Source: Micractinium sp. NFX-FRZ (Eukaryota; Chlorophyta; Trebouxiophyceae; Chlorellales; Chlorellaceae). From it: a stretch of 55,295 nt of DNA. Under the pieces are notes generated by a model. It saw only the letters and a list, made by a program, of their open reading frames with translations, made no database searches and was not told the origin of the DNA. Positions 9,101-20,706 of the stretch are shown piece after piece; the stretch's first letter is position 1, and each line of letters opens with the position of its first letter. The position numbers were made by a program, and so were the translations under genes. Where the stretch lies: positions 1 to 55,295 of the forward strand of contig JAPTJF010000421.1 in NCBI GenBank assembly GCA_029339195.1, written 5' to 3'.

Positions 9101-11508
9101 GAAGGGCTCGATGATGGACGAGTCGTAGGTGTAGCCGGTGTCGGTCAGCACGGTGCGGAACTGCTCATTGTGCACCAGGTAGGGGGCTGCATGCATGGGA
9201 GAGGGGTGGGGTTGGGTAAGGCAGGTAGGCACGGGTGCGGAACTGCTGGTTGTGTGCCAAATAGGGGGGTGCAAACATGGGGGTGGGGGCTGGGGAATGG
9301 GGGGTGAGGATGGGGGCGGAACTGCTCGTTGTGCACCAGGTTGGGGGGTTGCATGGGAGGGGGGCTGCAACACTCTTTCCCCGCTCACCGCGGAAGCCCT
9401 TGAACTGGTCCGCCGGCACCTTGCACTCCTCGATCATCCAGTCACGCACGCCCTTCACCTCCTCTGCGGCACAAAGGGCGGGTCAGCAGTGAGCGTACAG
9501 GATGGGAGAAGTACGGCGGTGGGGCAGTGGCGAGGCTGCGCTAGGCTGCGCCAGGCTGCTCGCAAGGCAGGGGTGCTGGCCGCCCCAGCCTGGCCAGGCG
9601 CCAGCCCGCCAGCCCTTGCTGCGCCACCCATGCAGGCAGACGCGCGGGGAATGCAGCACGGCACAAGCGGCTCAGCGCAGTGCAGCCAGGGCAAGAAAGC
9701 AAAAGGCAGGGCGCACTCGTCATCTCCTCGACGGTCAGGTTGGCGGACAGGCGCACGTGGTTCATTGTATGGCCGGCAATCTCTGCAGGAGAAGGGCGGA
9801 GAGCGAGGCAGGACAGTGGTGAGGCAGCCCGGGGGTCAGCGCAGACAGGGCGCCCACCGCTGCCCACCCAGCCGCCGCCTCCCGGGCCAAACAACTCCCC
9901 CACACTGCCCACTCTGCCCACCCAGCCGCCGCCTCCCGGGCCAAACAACTCCCCCACACTGCCCACTCTGCCCGCCCTGCCACGCCCCACCTTCACCTCC
10001 CCTGCCCCGCCCCACCGGTGGTTGTCCTTCAGCAGCTGCTGCACTGGCAGCCTGCGCCCGCCTGTGCCCGCCCGCCCCACCCCACCTCTACCTTCCCGCC
10101 CCCTTCCATTCCCTCCTTCCTTCTTTCCCTCCCCGCCTCACCGTGGTTGTCCTTCAGCAGCTGCTGCACCAGTGTGCAGTTGGTCTTGTCCTTGAGGGCG
10201 AACCAGGTGGCCTGCGGGGCAAACACGCACGGCAGAGCGGAGAGGTGTGTGAAGAGGCGCGGAGGGTGGGTGAAGCGGGCTGGACACCACCGGATCAAGT
10301 GCATGCTCCGCCCACCGCCGTGCGCTTGCAGGCAAGACACCATGCTGCTCAGCTCAGCCTACAGGGGGGGCGCTTCCCGTCACCCTGCACCTGGGGGCAG
10401 GCGTTCTTTGGTTGCTGCACCCACCTGGGCACGCCCCACCCTGCCCAACGCGCACAGCGGGGTGCAGCGCACAAGGCAACACACACTGTGCGCACCGGCA
10501 CGTTGCAGCCGTTGGGGTTCTTGAAGCCGTCGGTGACGGTGCGCACCAGCCGGTTCTGCAGGGTGTTCACGCTGTCGTCGTGCTGCACACGTGGGTAGGG
10601 AGGCAGCGGGAAGCAGAAGAGTTCAAGAGAGAAGTGAAAGGTCTGAGGGACAGGGGGAATCTCAGGAGGCACCGCTCTCTGTTCGGCACACGAACTGCCA
10701 CGTAGGGGGCCCCAGCTGGGGGGCCGAGGGCGGCGAATGTGAGGCAGGCTCAGCAGCAGCCTCTGCTTGGGGGCACAGCTACTCACACTTGCCACACTTC
10801 CTCATCCCGCTCCCAGCATGCCTTGCCCCCCAATCCTTGGTGACCTGACCTCTCACCGCACCCTCCCCCCGCACTCACCATTCCCAGCACACACACGTGG
10901 TGGCGGGGTGGCCAGCCAGGCCAGCCTGCCTGCCCTCCCCTACCGCCTACCGCCCCTTCCAACCCTCTCAAGCGCCCTCCCAAACACTCTGGTGCTCAGC
11001 TCTTGTCAGCACAAGCAATGCCCGCGGTCTTTCTGCCCACGCGTACTGATACGGCCATCCAGCACGCGCCAAACACAAACCGAGGGGGGCGCCTGCCTGC
11101 CCTGGCAGCCCATCTGCAGTCCTGCCCTGGCTAAGTCAGTGCCTACTAAACCCACGCACCGTGATCAGCACAAACATGGGGGTGTCTGCCTGCGCAAGGC
11201 CGCCGGGCGTGGCAGTGGAGGGGCACATGCAGGCGGGGGTGGTGCAGGTGGCGGCGTCGCAGGAATAGGCGGCTGCAGGCAGGGGCGGTCAAGGGGGCGG
11301 CAGGGGAGGACTGTGAAGGCGGCGGCGGCGGTCGAGGGAGGGCAGATACTGCGCCAGGCCCGCTGCTGAACAGGACTAACAGTAAGGTCCGTTAAGCTTC
11401 TCAGCAGCTTGTCCTGCCTTTGATCTGTCAGCACTGCCGGCTGCTGTCACCTGCGGCGGAGGCGCCTGCTAGCAGCAGGGCTGCTAGCGCAAGAGCGTGT
11501 GGCCGCAT
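6136..11508 (-). CDS. Secreted chitin/polysaccharide deacetylase (CE4) with LysM-like segment
   Basis: Exons from the 5' end: 11451-11508, 11160-11272, 10496-10582, 10142-10211, 9717-9782, 9389-9463, 9032-9186, 8588-8737, 8303-8401, 7820-7922, 7538-7600, 7216-7280, 6923-7005, 6136-6416; about 489 aa. A signal peptide (Leu/Ala core, about 19 aa) precedes a Cys-rich stretch and a NodB fold: THDD (57-60), HTMNH (114-118) and RAPY (156-159) are the metal-binding and catalytic motifs, and H285 lies in FVHAPW. The THDD-SVN and NPNGC contexts resemble animal chitin deacetylases more than bacterial NodB. Residues about 350-397 look like a LysM (glycan-binding) motif. A Pro/Ala/Ser linker and a hydrophobic tail without basic residues end the protein, suggesting a GPI anchor. 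Intron 12 starts with GC. Junction 13/14 does not keep phase with simple exons, so a small exon in 6417-6922 may be missing. Confidence 0.85.
6417..6922 (-). other. Deacetylase intron 13 with unresolved junction and (TGTGC)n tract
   Basis: The donor after ATG-AA at 6923 leaves two bases, but the last exon (clear frame through the Pro/Ala tail) needs one. A microexon or a sequence error would solve this; none could be recognised. Just after the donor (about 6887-6912) is a run of GTGCT pentanucleotides read on the minus strand. Confidence 0.5.
8822..8875 (-). repeat. Decayed copy of the deacetylase exon 8 start
   Basis: The stretch repeats the acceptor and first codons of the exon starting at 8737 (NCAWAGS in the exon, NCACAGS in the copy), about 124 bp upstream in the intron. 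The acceptor-like CCAG is kept. Confidence 0.75.
9225..9360 (-). repeat. Two decayed copies of the deacetylase exon 7 start
   Basis: The opening of exon 7 (high end 9186; LVHNEQFR) occurs twice more in the intron, near 9230-9275 (LAHNQQFR) and 9315-9355 (NLVHNEQFR), each followed by G-rich sequence. Only the exon copy has a CAG acceptor directly before it. Confidence 0.8.
9861..9968. repeat. 54-bp direct repeat, two copies, in a deacetylase intron
   Basis: Copies at 9861-9914 and 9915-9968 are nearly identical, with a partial third after them. Identity is high, so the duplication is recent. Confidence 0.9.
10014..10047 (-). repeat. Decayed copy of the deacetylase exon 4 donor end
   Basis: It repeats the end of exon 4 (QQLLKDNH, compare 10139-10172) about 125 bp further into the intron, almost unchanged through the codons. 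Confidence 0.8.
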
Positions 11509-13272
11509 GGCTTGCGTGCCAGCTGAGGCGCTGCCTGGCGGCGGGACTGGCAGTCTGTTGTTGGAGAGTTGCCTGCAGCACGGGGCGGCCTGTCTGGGTG
11601 AGCTTCCCATGAGGTTTTGATGCGGTCGGTAACCGACTTCACCCGCAAAGGTGAAGCTTGGCAGGGGTGCAGCATGGCTCCGCCCAGCAACCACCGGCAG
11701 GTGGCAGCGGCGGTTGGGCGCCGTCCTGCGGGCCCCGCGGGATGCCCATCGGCAGAATGCATCGTGCGGAACCCTGCAAGAAGATGCGAGACGCTGCGAG
11801 ACGGACAGGCCTCACCTTGCTGTTAGGACTGTTAGATGCCCGACGCAGTTGGCACCAACAGCGAGTACCAGCCCACCGGAGATTGATGTAGCTACTGCGT
11901 ATGGCAGAGGACTGGTTCCGTTCTACGCGGAGCCCGCAGGAAAGCAAGCCGAGGAGGGGGCAGCGCAGCACGCCCCGCAGCGCGCGCAACCTGCGCAGTG
12001 AAATCAGGAGCCTCTGGCAGGTGATACATGGGCTCCAAGTGCCTTCGATTACTGGATGTGCATTGCGCACGCCACGCCGACCACCAAACACCCACGGTGA
12101 CAGCAGCTGACGGCCCTGCTGGTCCTGCTGGACCCTCGGTGCTGCTCCACCACGCCCCCTGCAGCCAGGCTGGATATCTTTAGCGAGTCTTTTGCTGGCC
12201 CAGCCTGTCACAACCCTCCGCTGGCCCCCAACGCTAACAAGTGCCGAGAATAACAGGGATACGGTCAATGTTAAGATTACAAGGGTGGGCCCAACACAGG
12301 CGCGGACCTATTCGTAAGGAGGTGCCAGCAGCGTGGCTGGCGGAAAAACGGGGGCGGGGCAAAACAGCAGGAGCAAAGCAACGCATTCAGGGGGGAACAG
12401 GCATCTGGTTTGGCTTGCAGACCCAGCGCAAGGGGGGGAGGGGCACGAGAAACGATGTCTGTCTGGAGGGAAACTGGGATGGGCGAGGTTAGGGTACAGA
12501 GGGAAGGGAGGCTGGGGCACCGCTGGTACTCTCGGTGTGTTGGGCATGCATGCATGCATGCCTGCATGCGTGTGCTGTGCTGCGCTGTGCTGCTGCATGT
12601 GTGCGTGGCATGCAGGCACGCGTGTGCGTGGCGGGCCACCGTGGCAGGGCAGGCTGCGCCAGCGGGGCGTGCGCCAGCGGGGCTTCGATACAAACGACTC
12701 AAGGGATCCAGGTTGGTGAGGAGTGCGGGGAGGTGCAGTACTGGACGATATCGTGCGACGGCTGGCTTCGCAGGGGGGCCAGGGTGGCTGGCAGGGGGAC
12801 AGGTGAGGTGGAGGCAGGCAACCAAGCGGGGGAGGGGAGAGGGCTTGTCAGGGGGCGGGGCGAGTGCCGAACCACAGGAGGGTGCACTATCAAGGGAAGA
12901 GAGAGAATTGAGCAGGGAGGCCAGAGGGGGAGCACAAGGGAAAATGTATGGGAGGGCGGAGGCGGCCAGAGGCGGGTGCACGCCGGACACTGAGGGGGAG
13001 GCGTGGCAAAGGTGGGGCCTTGGGCCAGGCGGCCATGTCCAACGTGCGCAGCACACGTGTGAGGTGCGGGGCAGCAGCTGTGCAACACGTGGAATGTTGG
13101 CGCAAGCGAGGGCAGGCCGCAGCGTGGGCAGGCCCATGCCCCAGGCCGAGCAACAACAGGGGGCGCTGCATGCGTGTGTGGCTGTTGCAGCCACCGCATG
13201 CAACTGCCCGCCTCCCAGGGCGGGCTTTCCCCCATCGTGTCAACACTGCTGCTGCTGCTGCTGCTGCTGCTG
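11509..13272. other. Region between the TPP 3' end and the deacetylase start
   Basis: Both flanking genes are on the minus strand, so this holds the TPP 3' UTR and the deacetylase promoter. Long frames here are the usual chance frames of GC-rich DNA. A GCAT-rich palindromic stretch lies at about 12545-12572, and a (CTG)9 run at 13246-13272. No gene was recognised. Confidence 0.4.
13246..13272 (-). repeat. (CAG)9 run just after the TPP stop codon
   Basis: Nine CAG codons on the minus strand directly follow the TAG stop (13273-13275), then TGT TGA. The stop looks like a CAG changed to TAG inside a Gln run. Confidence 0.9.
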
Positions 13273-14341
13273 CTACTGCCCGGGCCTGGGTGGCAGCGGC
13301 GGCCGCTGCAGTGCCGAAGCCGCGGTGCCGGCGGCTCCTGCACCCCGCTGCTGCTGCTGCTGCTGCTGCTGCATCGAGCCTGCGAGGTAACCGTCCTTCA
13401 CCCAGGCCGCTCTGAGTGACTCCGGGTTCATAGAGGGTATGCTGCCGCCGCTGCCGCTGCTGCCGCCGCTGCTGCTGCTGCTGCTGCCGTTGCATGCCGC
13501 CGCCGCTGCCGCTGCTACTGCTGCTGCGCTGGCGGCAGCCGCGCCCCGCGCAGCTCGGCGCACGCTTGGGCATATGGCCCAGCCCGCGCAGGATCCCACA
13601 GTGTGCCAGCCGTTGGCCTCTGACAGCCCCCAGGACACCAGCCGGTTCAGGAACGCCGCCACCTCTGCAGCACAGCACAGCACAGCATGGCACAGCACGC
13701 GGCGTGGGTAGGCAGACCGGCAGGCAGGCAGGCACGAAGCAGTAGGCTTCACAACACAGCAGGCGGGCTGAGTGGGCAGGCCGGCAGGCCGGCAACTGCG
13801 GGCAGCCAAACAGAGGAAGAAGCAGCAGGCTTGCACAAGGGGCGGTACGCCGCAAAGCTGATGCGCAGGGCAGGCGGCGTAACGGCCAGCAAGCACTGCC
13901 GCGTGCGACGCCCCGGGGCAGCCCGGGCCGCCACCCACACCGCCACGGGCGGGCAGGTCTGAACGCGACATTGCTCGCGTAGTCAGAGGAAACTGCCCAC
14001 CTGTTGGGTCCCGCAGCGTCCAAACGCCCGCTGTGGGCTTGGGCTTGCTGGCAACCAATATGCCCGCACCCAGGCCGCGCTCAGTCAGCACTGCAGCAGG
14101 GCACAGCAGGCGCAGCGGGGGCGGCGTCAGAGTCTGGGCTGGGCTGGGCCGGGGCGGGCCACAGCCCTGTCGCGGGTGCGGGCTGTGCTCTGCTGGAAGC
14201 ACGCGGCGGCGGCGGGGCGGCGCCTGCATCCCGGCCCTCTCGCGCGTCCCAGCGCGCCGCCAGCAGTGCCGCCAACCCCGCGCTCCTCCCCCGCCGTTTG
14301 CAAGGCTTGGCAAGACAGACCCCTGGAGCTTACGCACGCGA

Positions 14342-14381
<40 letters not shown>

Positions 14382-17064
14382 CCAGGCCGGCCCACCCTTG
14401 AAGGCGTCCTCGTCTGTGCGGTCGTCCCCGATGTAAAGGCAGTACACCTTGGAGGGGTCCCCCAGCCCCAGCATCTCCAGAAGGTGCGCCAGCGCCGTGC
14501 CCTTGTCCCAGTCAACCTGCGCGCATATAGCGGACGGCAACAGCGGTGGAAGGACGCAACAAGGGAAGCAACAAGGTTGGGTGGGCGGGGGTCACGGTGC
14601 ACCTGCGCGGATGACAAGTGGTGAAGCAACCAGGCGGGGGCTGGAGCGGGGGTCTTAGATCACGTGTGCAGAAACGACAGGGGAAACGACTGGGACACGG
14701 TTGGGTGGTTTGGTGGGCGGGTGGGGGTGTGCAGGGTCTTGCTTGCACGCGGCTCAGCTCGTGGGCTGGCAGCTAGCCGCTATGCTAACGGCAGCGGTGG
14801 GGGGGATGCGGCAAGTCGGCAGCATGGAGCCCCGCATGCTGGCCCCTCTCCGCGCCAAGCGGGCGCCCCCTGCGGATCATGCGCCCCGCCCCCACGGCCG
14901 CACTGCCAGCACCTTGCTCCCGCAGGGTTACTTTGCACCAACAACGAGAGGCAGCCCCCCAGTGAGCCAAGGAGAGGCAGCCCCCTAGTGCTCACAAGAC
15001 CCAGCCAGGGGAGGGATTTCGAGCCACACGTCCTGTGCACCCACCTCCGGCCGCACTTCCAGCACCTTGCGGCCCCGGGTGACCCGCAGCTCGGGGTGCG
15101 CCGCAGCCACGCGGTCCACAACATCCACCACTGCAGCCAGAGCGGGGCAGGGGGCAAGGGACGGCCCCAGTCATCAAGCTGTCAGCAGGCCCCATGTGTA
15201 GCTGTCAGCAGCAGCTCCACAGCTTCAGCAGGTTGTCCTGCGTGTAGCTGCTGCACCCGCCCGCAACACAGCTGGCAGCTGCAGGCCACACACCCGCCCG
15301 CCTTTCAGCGGCAGCGGGTCGGCCCACCTGCCTGCCCACCAGCATGGTAGGCAGCCGGCAGCCGCACAACCCACCACCACCCACCACCACCAGCCGCATC
15401 ACCCGCACAACCGCTCTCATGCAAGAACGCACCTGCCGGGTAGTCGCCCGGCGCGCAGTTCCTGAAGTGCGTTGAGACGCAGAACTTGTTGTGCTCCACG
15501 GTGGAGCCCGCTATGCCCGCTACGCCCGCCGCCAGCTCAGCGTACACAGCATCCATGAGCGGGGCGTACTGCGCGGCCGGCTGGAAAGCCAGGTCCGCGT
15601 GCGGCGAGCCTTCCACCTGCACGGGGGCCATCGTGCACAGCACAGCGTGCTCAGCACAGCGCGCATCGGCGGGGGACGGTTTGTGCCGGCCAGAAGGCGG
15701 GCCGCGAACATAACGCCCGGCAGGGAGACATGTGTTAGCTCAAGTGTTGCTACGGCACACGAGTGCAGCAGGGCTGCCCTGTGTTGCCCTCCACAGCCCC
15801 GCAGCCCCGCAGCAGCTTCGAGTGTCCCGCCCCACACCTGCCGCCCCATCACGCCGCCCACACAGCTGCGCCTCCCCACGTGTGCACTGCACATCACCTC
15901 CACCACAACGCCCCCTCCCCCATGGCTACGCCACACACCTGCCCACCTAATGTCCACCCCATGCCCCCTCCCTCCTGACTACGCCACATACCTGCGGCCC
16001 CACAATGTCCATCCGTGCCCCCACCCCACCCCACCTGCGGCCCCACAATGTCCATCCCGTGGCTGCCGGCGTAGTACAGCTCCTGCAGCCGCACAAACTG
16101 CTGCACCTTCTCCCGCCCCCGCCCGCTGATGACGGCCGTGGGGAAGAGCTGCGCCACACGGCGCACCGCCTCCCGCGCCTGCTCCGACATGAGCGCTAGG
16201 TCGGGGTTGCTGACAATGGGGGTGAGCGTGCCTGCGGGCGAAGGAGGGATGAGGGAAAGCGTGGGGTCAAAAGCTGTCACTGCACAGCCCGGCCGCTGGG
16301 GTCGCTGACGGGAGGGGTGGGGGTGGCAGCGGCTGGTGGGCGACAGTCAATGACAATCACGTGGGCAGGAGGCAGCCAACAGAAGCACACAGGCGGCCTG
16401 CAGCTGCAGCCCCTGGCGGCACCTGCACCAGCAGCCTCACTGCCGCGGGCCGAGGCCAACAGCAGCGGCAGCAACAGCATCAGCAGATGCAGCGACCCTC
16501 ATGCTAAGCACAGCCAGGCACCACGCCACTGCACCCATGTCTGCGGGCAAACAGCCTCCAGAAGAACCCAGGCAGCTGCACCCACCGTCATAGTCCAAGA
16601 ATACGGTGACCAGCTTGCCCGCTGCCTGTGCTGCGATGCGGTCAAAGCTGTGCAGCGCGCAGGGGTGCTGATCCTGCACCCACGGGAGGGGCGCAGGCGG
16701 GGTCAGCCAGGCACCCAGCCAAGCGCGCGGCCAAGCGGTGAGCACCAGCATGCTGCAGCTGTCTGCTGGATGCTGCACTACGAACCCATGCGCCCCGTGT
16801 TGCTGGACGTGCACTGCATGTCCTGACGGCCAGCTTTCACGATGCAGGCGCTGGCAAGCAGCGCAAGCCGGGACCCCTCACCGCCCCACTGCCGCCGCGC
16901 CGCCAGCTTACCCGCCAGCTCTCATACTCGGCGCCGCCCGATTCCACCGACACGCCGCTGCCATCCCGTGAGAGGCAGTTGCCGTTCTGCTCCAAGAAGG
17001 ACAGAGGCTCGAAAGAGACTCGACTGACAAGGGAGGCTCGCCTATAGCCGCCCTCCTCCTCCAT
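13273..17064 (-). CDS. TPP: Trehalose-6-phosphate phosphatase (plant type)
   Basis: Eight exons keep phase throughout: 16912-17064, 16586-16673, 16035-16231, 15433-15616, 15045-15130, 14396-14516, 14001-14090, 13273-13664; 436 aa. The enzyme removes phosphate from trehalose-6-phosphate to give trehalose. It is a HAD-fold phosphatase: motif I LDYDGT (D78, D80), motif II ISGR (S116), motif III Lys in DWDKG (K241) and motif [12 protein letters not shown] (265-275 region). [10 protein letters not shown] after motif II is typical of plant TPPs. There is no synthase domain, so it is a stand-alone phosphatase. The C-terminus after about residue 330 is an extra low-complexity tail rich in Ala, Ser, Gly and Gln (a run of eight Gln). 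It ends at a TAG that sits inside a CAG repeat. The start is the ATG opening MEEEGGYRR; no transit peptide is obvious. Confidence 0.93.
14341..14378. repeat. (CA)n microsatellite in TPP intron 6
   Basis: About 17 CA units lie just inside the intron, close to the donor at 14395. Confidence 0.95.
15937..16014 (-). repeat. Copies of the TPP exon 3 donor end
   Basis: The end of exon 3 (MDIVGPQ and its donor, 16033-16057) recurs at 15990-16014 and, more decayed, at 15937-15962. The first copy keeps CAG/GT, so a second usable donor may lie 43 nt downstream. Confidence 0.8.
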
Positions 17065-18265
17065 GACCTCCGCAAAACTATTGGACCAGCCCCTCCAGTC
17101 GCCAGAAAGACTGCAGGGCGCGCCGCTAAGTCAGCTGCTCAAAGCCAGGGGCCCGCTGGCTGCATGACTTGCCGCAGGCGCGAGGGAGCCACTGAATGCT
17201 GTCTGAGATGTGCTGTGGGCCGAGTAGGGGCGGCAGCAAGACAAAGGGCTTTGGTGCCGGGCAGGGCGGCCACTGGCTGGCCTGCGGCTGCTTGTCGCTT
17301 TGCAACGCGATGATTGGACGATGATGGTACAGGGCCTCGACTGGGCTTTGGCCGGCCCTTCGACGTGGCTGTGCGGTCATGACGCGCGTCACAGTGGGGC
17401 GCACTGTGAATTTGAGCTCACGGCCTGTCCTGGCAACGGCAGTCCTGCACAGCTCACTGCAAGCACCGAAAAAAATACTGGGCCAAGCTGCCCCCCTTGA
17501 ATACATCCGCTGGGCTTGGGCAAAGGGGTGTCGGCGGCGTCGGTGCGAGGCAGGTGCGAGGCGGCTAGTGCCTGCGCACGCGCCTCCCCCAGTCATTGCA
17601 CACAAAGCTTACACTTTGCGAAGAGATTTCGACGCAACATAACATATGAGGTCTGCAGGGCGCAGAAAAATGAAATGCAGGGCCCCGCGCCACGGCACGG
17701 GCAGAGGAGAAGTGCGCCGGCGGGCCCAGCGGTGGGAGTTGGGGGTGGCTAGAGTGGTGGCGGTGGCGGGGGAGGCTAGTATCGGCCATGGACACCGCTT
17801 TCAGCGAGTGAGCAGGTGAAAGTGATGCAAGAGGTGAGGGAGCACTACTACTGCCTAGCTGCTGCGGGCGCGTGAGTGTGGCAGCGTTTGGGCTGCATGC
17901 CTGGCGAGTGGATGGGAGTTGGCTGCGCTACGTTGGAGGAGAGGAAGTGGGGGGAAGAGGCGGGGTGAGAGGTGCTGGGAAGGACAGCAGAATAAGAAGG
18001 AAGGGAATAGGGTAGGCAGTGCTGGAGCAGAGGAACGCCAGCCTTGCGGCAGCGGGGGAACAAGCAAGGGAGGTACAGGGTGGGAGCAAGGGTGAAGAGC
18101 GGGTCCCGGCCCCCGCCATGCAGCACGTGCTGCTACAGGGGGGGAACGGCGCTGCAGAGGACAGGAGCTGCGGCGCTGCACACGCCCTGCAAGCCCCGCT
18201 GCGGGGCGCTGGAGAGCGGGCGGGACGGGGGGCCAAGGGGGGAAGGGATCGAGTTTTCACGGTTT
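17065..18265. other. Region between two minus-strand genes
   Basis: It should hold the TPP promoter and the 3' UTR of the membrane-protein gene. I see no gene, RNA or clear repeat here. Confidence 0.4.
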
Positions 18266-19240
18266 TCATTGCTGCTCTGCCGCGCCAAATAGCTGCGGGA
18301 CATTGGCGATTGTATGGATGTTGAACATGGGTTCGCCGTCGCCCCCGCTGCCCGGCGGTTGCGGCTGCTGCCCATCCGGCGGCGGCCGCTGCGACCGCTG
18401 CACCACTTGGTCTAGCTGCTGCCCTGCCTGATGAGGCTGCGCTAGCGCAAGCGCATCTAGCGAGGCCGCGCCGCCCGTCCGGTGCGGCTGCCGCGCGCGC
18501 TGCTGCTGCACTGCTAGCTGGTCAGGCGTCGGCGAGAAGCCCGTCCCTATCATGTGACGCTCTTGCTGCGTGAGCTCTTCAAAAAAGGCTCGCTGCCGCG
18601 GGCCTGCACGAGCGCAAGCGGGGAGCACGGCAGGCGGGGGGCGCGGCGGTAAGGCACGGAAGTGCAGCGGCGGCGGCGGGGCTGGCATGCAGGTTTAGTA
18701 CGGCAGCAGGGCGGCCAGCGGCAGGGCCGTGCACGGGGCCTAGGCTGGCTGGCTGGCTGGCAGGTCGCATGGTTGCGTACCGCGCACAAGTGCCGGGCGA
18801 TGCAAGCGGTACTGCAGTACGGTGGGCACCAAGACGCCAAACACCAAACACCCACACTCACTGTGCGTGCGGTGCGCCACCTTTGCTACGTGTGCCAGCA
18901 TGCCCGGCAGCGGCTGCTGCGGTAGCAACCACGCCGTCAGCCCCGCCCCGCCAAGTAGGAGCAGGACGACCGCCAGCAGCAGCAGCGGCGTGCGGAGGCA
19001 TGCGGTGCTGGCGGCACGTAGCGCGGTGCCGGCGTCGCCGTGCTCTATTGCCGTCAGCAGCTCCTTTGCTGGGCTGGTGTGCTGGCTGCCGCTACCGCCG
19101 GGCCGGCGCGCCGGGGCGCTGGGCCCCGGAGGGCTGGCGCCGCTCTGCACCGGCAAAAGCGGCTTTTGCGCTGACGGCATAGCCGCCAAGGCCAAGCCCC
19201 TTATTATAGCCCTTTCCTGCTCAGTCAGCCGCGCGCCAAT
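18266..19240 (-). CDS. Single-pass membrane protein of unknown function (5' exon not found)
   Basis: Two exons fit: 18862-19240 and 18266-18603, joined at a strong GTGAGT donor with matching phase (split Ser codon). The frame opens at an acceptor (TTGCAG before 19240) and an in-frame TGA lies just upstream, so at least one 5' exon is missing from this model. The visible part begins with an LTEQERAII segment, then has a Ser/Pro/Gly linker, one strongly hydrophobic helix (LLLLAVVLLLL..., about 22 residues) and, after it, a second related segment ELTQQERHMI. The tail is rich in Gln and Pro. The two [LT]-[TQ]-Q-ER motifs either side of the membrane helix are curious, but I recognise no family. 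It lies head-to-head with the BNR gene. Confidence 0.55.
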
Positions 19241-20706
19241 CTGCAATGTTCAACGAGAGAGCGCTCAGTGGGGGCCCTCGAGGCGATCGAGGAAGGCTCC
19301 ACTTCAACTTGCAAGGCCTCAGCCCCGCCGTCAAGCCGCGCCAGGCATTGCAACCGAGCTCCATAAGGCGTTGCTGGATGCCTGCTGGCCGGCTGTAAAC
19401 GGGGAGCCGCCGGACTGGCGGCTTCCCTTGTTGTCCCCCCTTGCACCACTTCCCCCTCCCTTCTGCCCTCACTTGCAGCGCTCCCCGCTATTGCCTCACT
19501 TGATTGAATGCGAATAAGTCATGTGTGCTCCCCAGCCACCCAGGTCGTCCAGGAGAGCGCGCCCTGCGGGCTTGAAGACTGCACTACAAGCTCTGAGGCG
19601 GGTGTGACGCTCCCTGCGTCCCCTGGCACTGGTGAGTGCTCACGGATCAATGGGCGCAATGCAGGAGACTGCCTGTTGACCTCCAAACGCGTCTGCTATA
19701 TCATCCGAGCTGGCACAAAGCACCCGCCTTCAGCCACGTTCTCACTTGCAGGCAGGAAGCGCCCTTCTGCCTGGCATATGATCTAATGTGGCAGCAACCG
19801 CAAGGAAAAGCAACCGCATGGTCGTGGGCGAGCTCAGGGGCGCGGTCATGGCGGCAGCGGCGGGACGAGCTTCGGGGCTGTGATGAAGCCGCTCTGCCCA
19901 TCAACTGTGTGAACTCACAGCTCTTGCGACACAACCAGCCCTGCATTGTAGCGGTCACTACTCCTATTGTGCACCACGACATACCTGTGCCAGCACACAG
20001 TCCCCGTGCCACCGCCAGCCCGCAAACAACCTGTGCGGCGGCGGCTCACAAGCCCCGGCAGAACCGCGTGCTCACACATTGCGATTAAGAAGGCTGCCGC
20101 GGCACAAACATATACAGTGCACAGCGGCACAGTGCAGCAGGCAAGGCAGTTTCATGTTGATGGGGCCACCACCCCTCCCTGCACAGGCTGTTGTACCACA
20201 CAGCACCCGACATCAGCCCTGTGCTCGGGTGTGTGTGCAACTCTCTGAACCATCGTGTCAATGGTGATGGCTTGTGGTTACAAATTAGGGCCGGCGATCA
20301 CTCACAACAAGCACTATCCGACAGTGCGGGTAAGGCCTGAGATGGCAGCAGCGGCGAGCGGCGGCCCAAGATGGCTGGCGGCAGCGGCGAGTGGCGGCGG
20401 CAGCACCTCAGCTGAGGCCCCACCTGCACGATGCATGCCCATTCTCGGCATTTGCCATCATAAGTAAGAAGGCATTTGCCATCATAAGTCCCGAGGGAAC
20501 GGAGGCTGCTGTGCGCCCTGCTTGGGGCTCCCTGCTGCGCCCCTCGGAGTTGTTCGATGCGGCCAGACTGCTCTCCCGGCACGCGCCCAAACTCTACTCG
20601 CTGCTGTCAGGTTACTTATATATTCAGGCCCTTGAAGGCAGAGGACCCGCCTGGCGCCAGCCGCGCTGAACGCAGCGCCCCGGCCACCTTGCACCGGCTG
20701 AAGCTG
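19241..20706. other. Shared upstream region of two divergent genes
   Basis: This must contain the missing 5' exon of the minus-strand membrane protein and the promoter of the BNR gene. No frame in it joins the membrane-protein exon in phase without a stop. Confidence 0.4.
20616..20624 (+). promoter_or_regulatory. TATA-like element before the BNR gene
   Basis: TTATATATT stands out in GC-rich DNA, 83 bp before the chosen ATG (20707). It supports this start over the in-frame ATG at 20557, which lies upstream of it. Confidence 0.4.

Noticed and set aside
13273..13275. TAG read as Gln (altered genetic code)
   Set aside because: TAG also ends the ankyrin-like gene and ARM-MYND copies 1 and 2 at sensible places, and TAA and TGA serve as stops elsewhere; the standard code fits.
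12410..13390. 326-codon plus-strand frame
   Set aside because: It overlaps the last TPP exon on the other strand, and its content is repeats of GC-rich low complexity.
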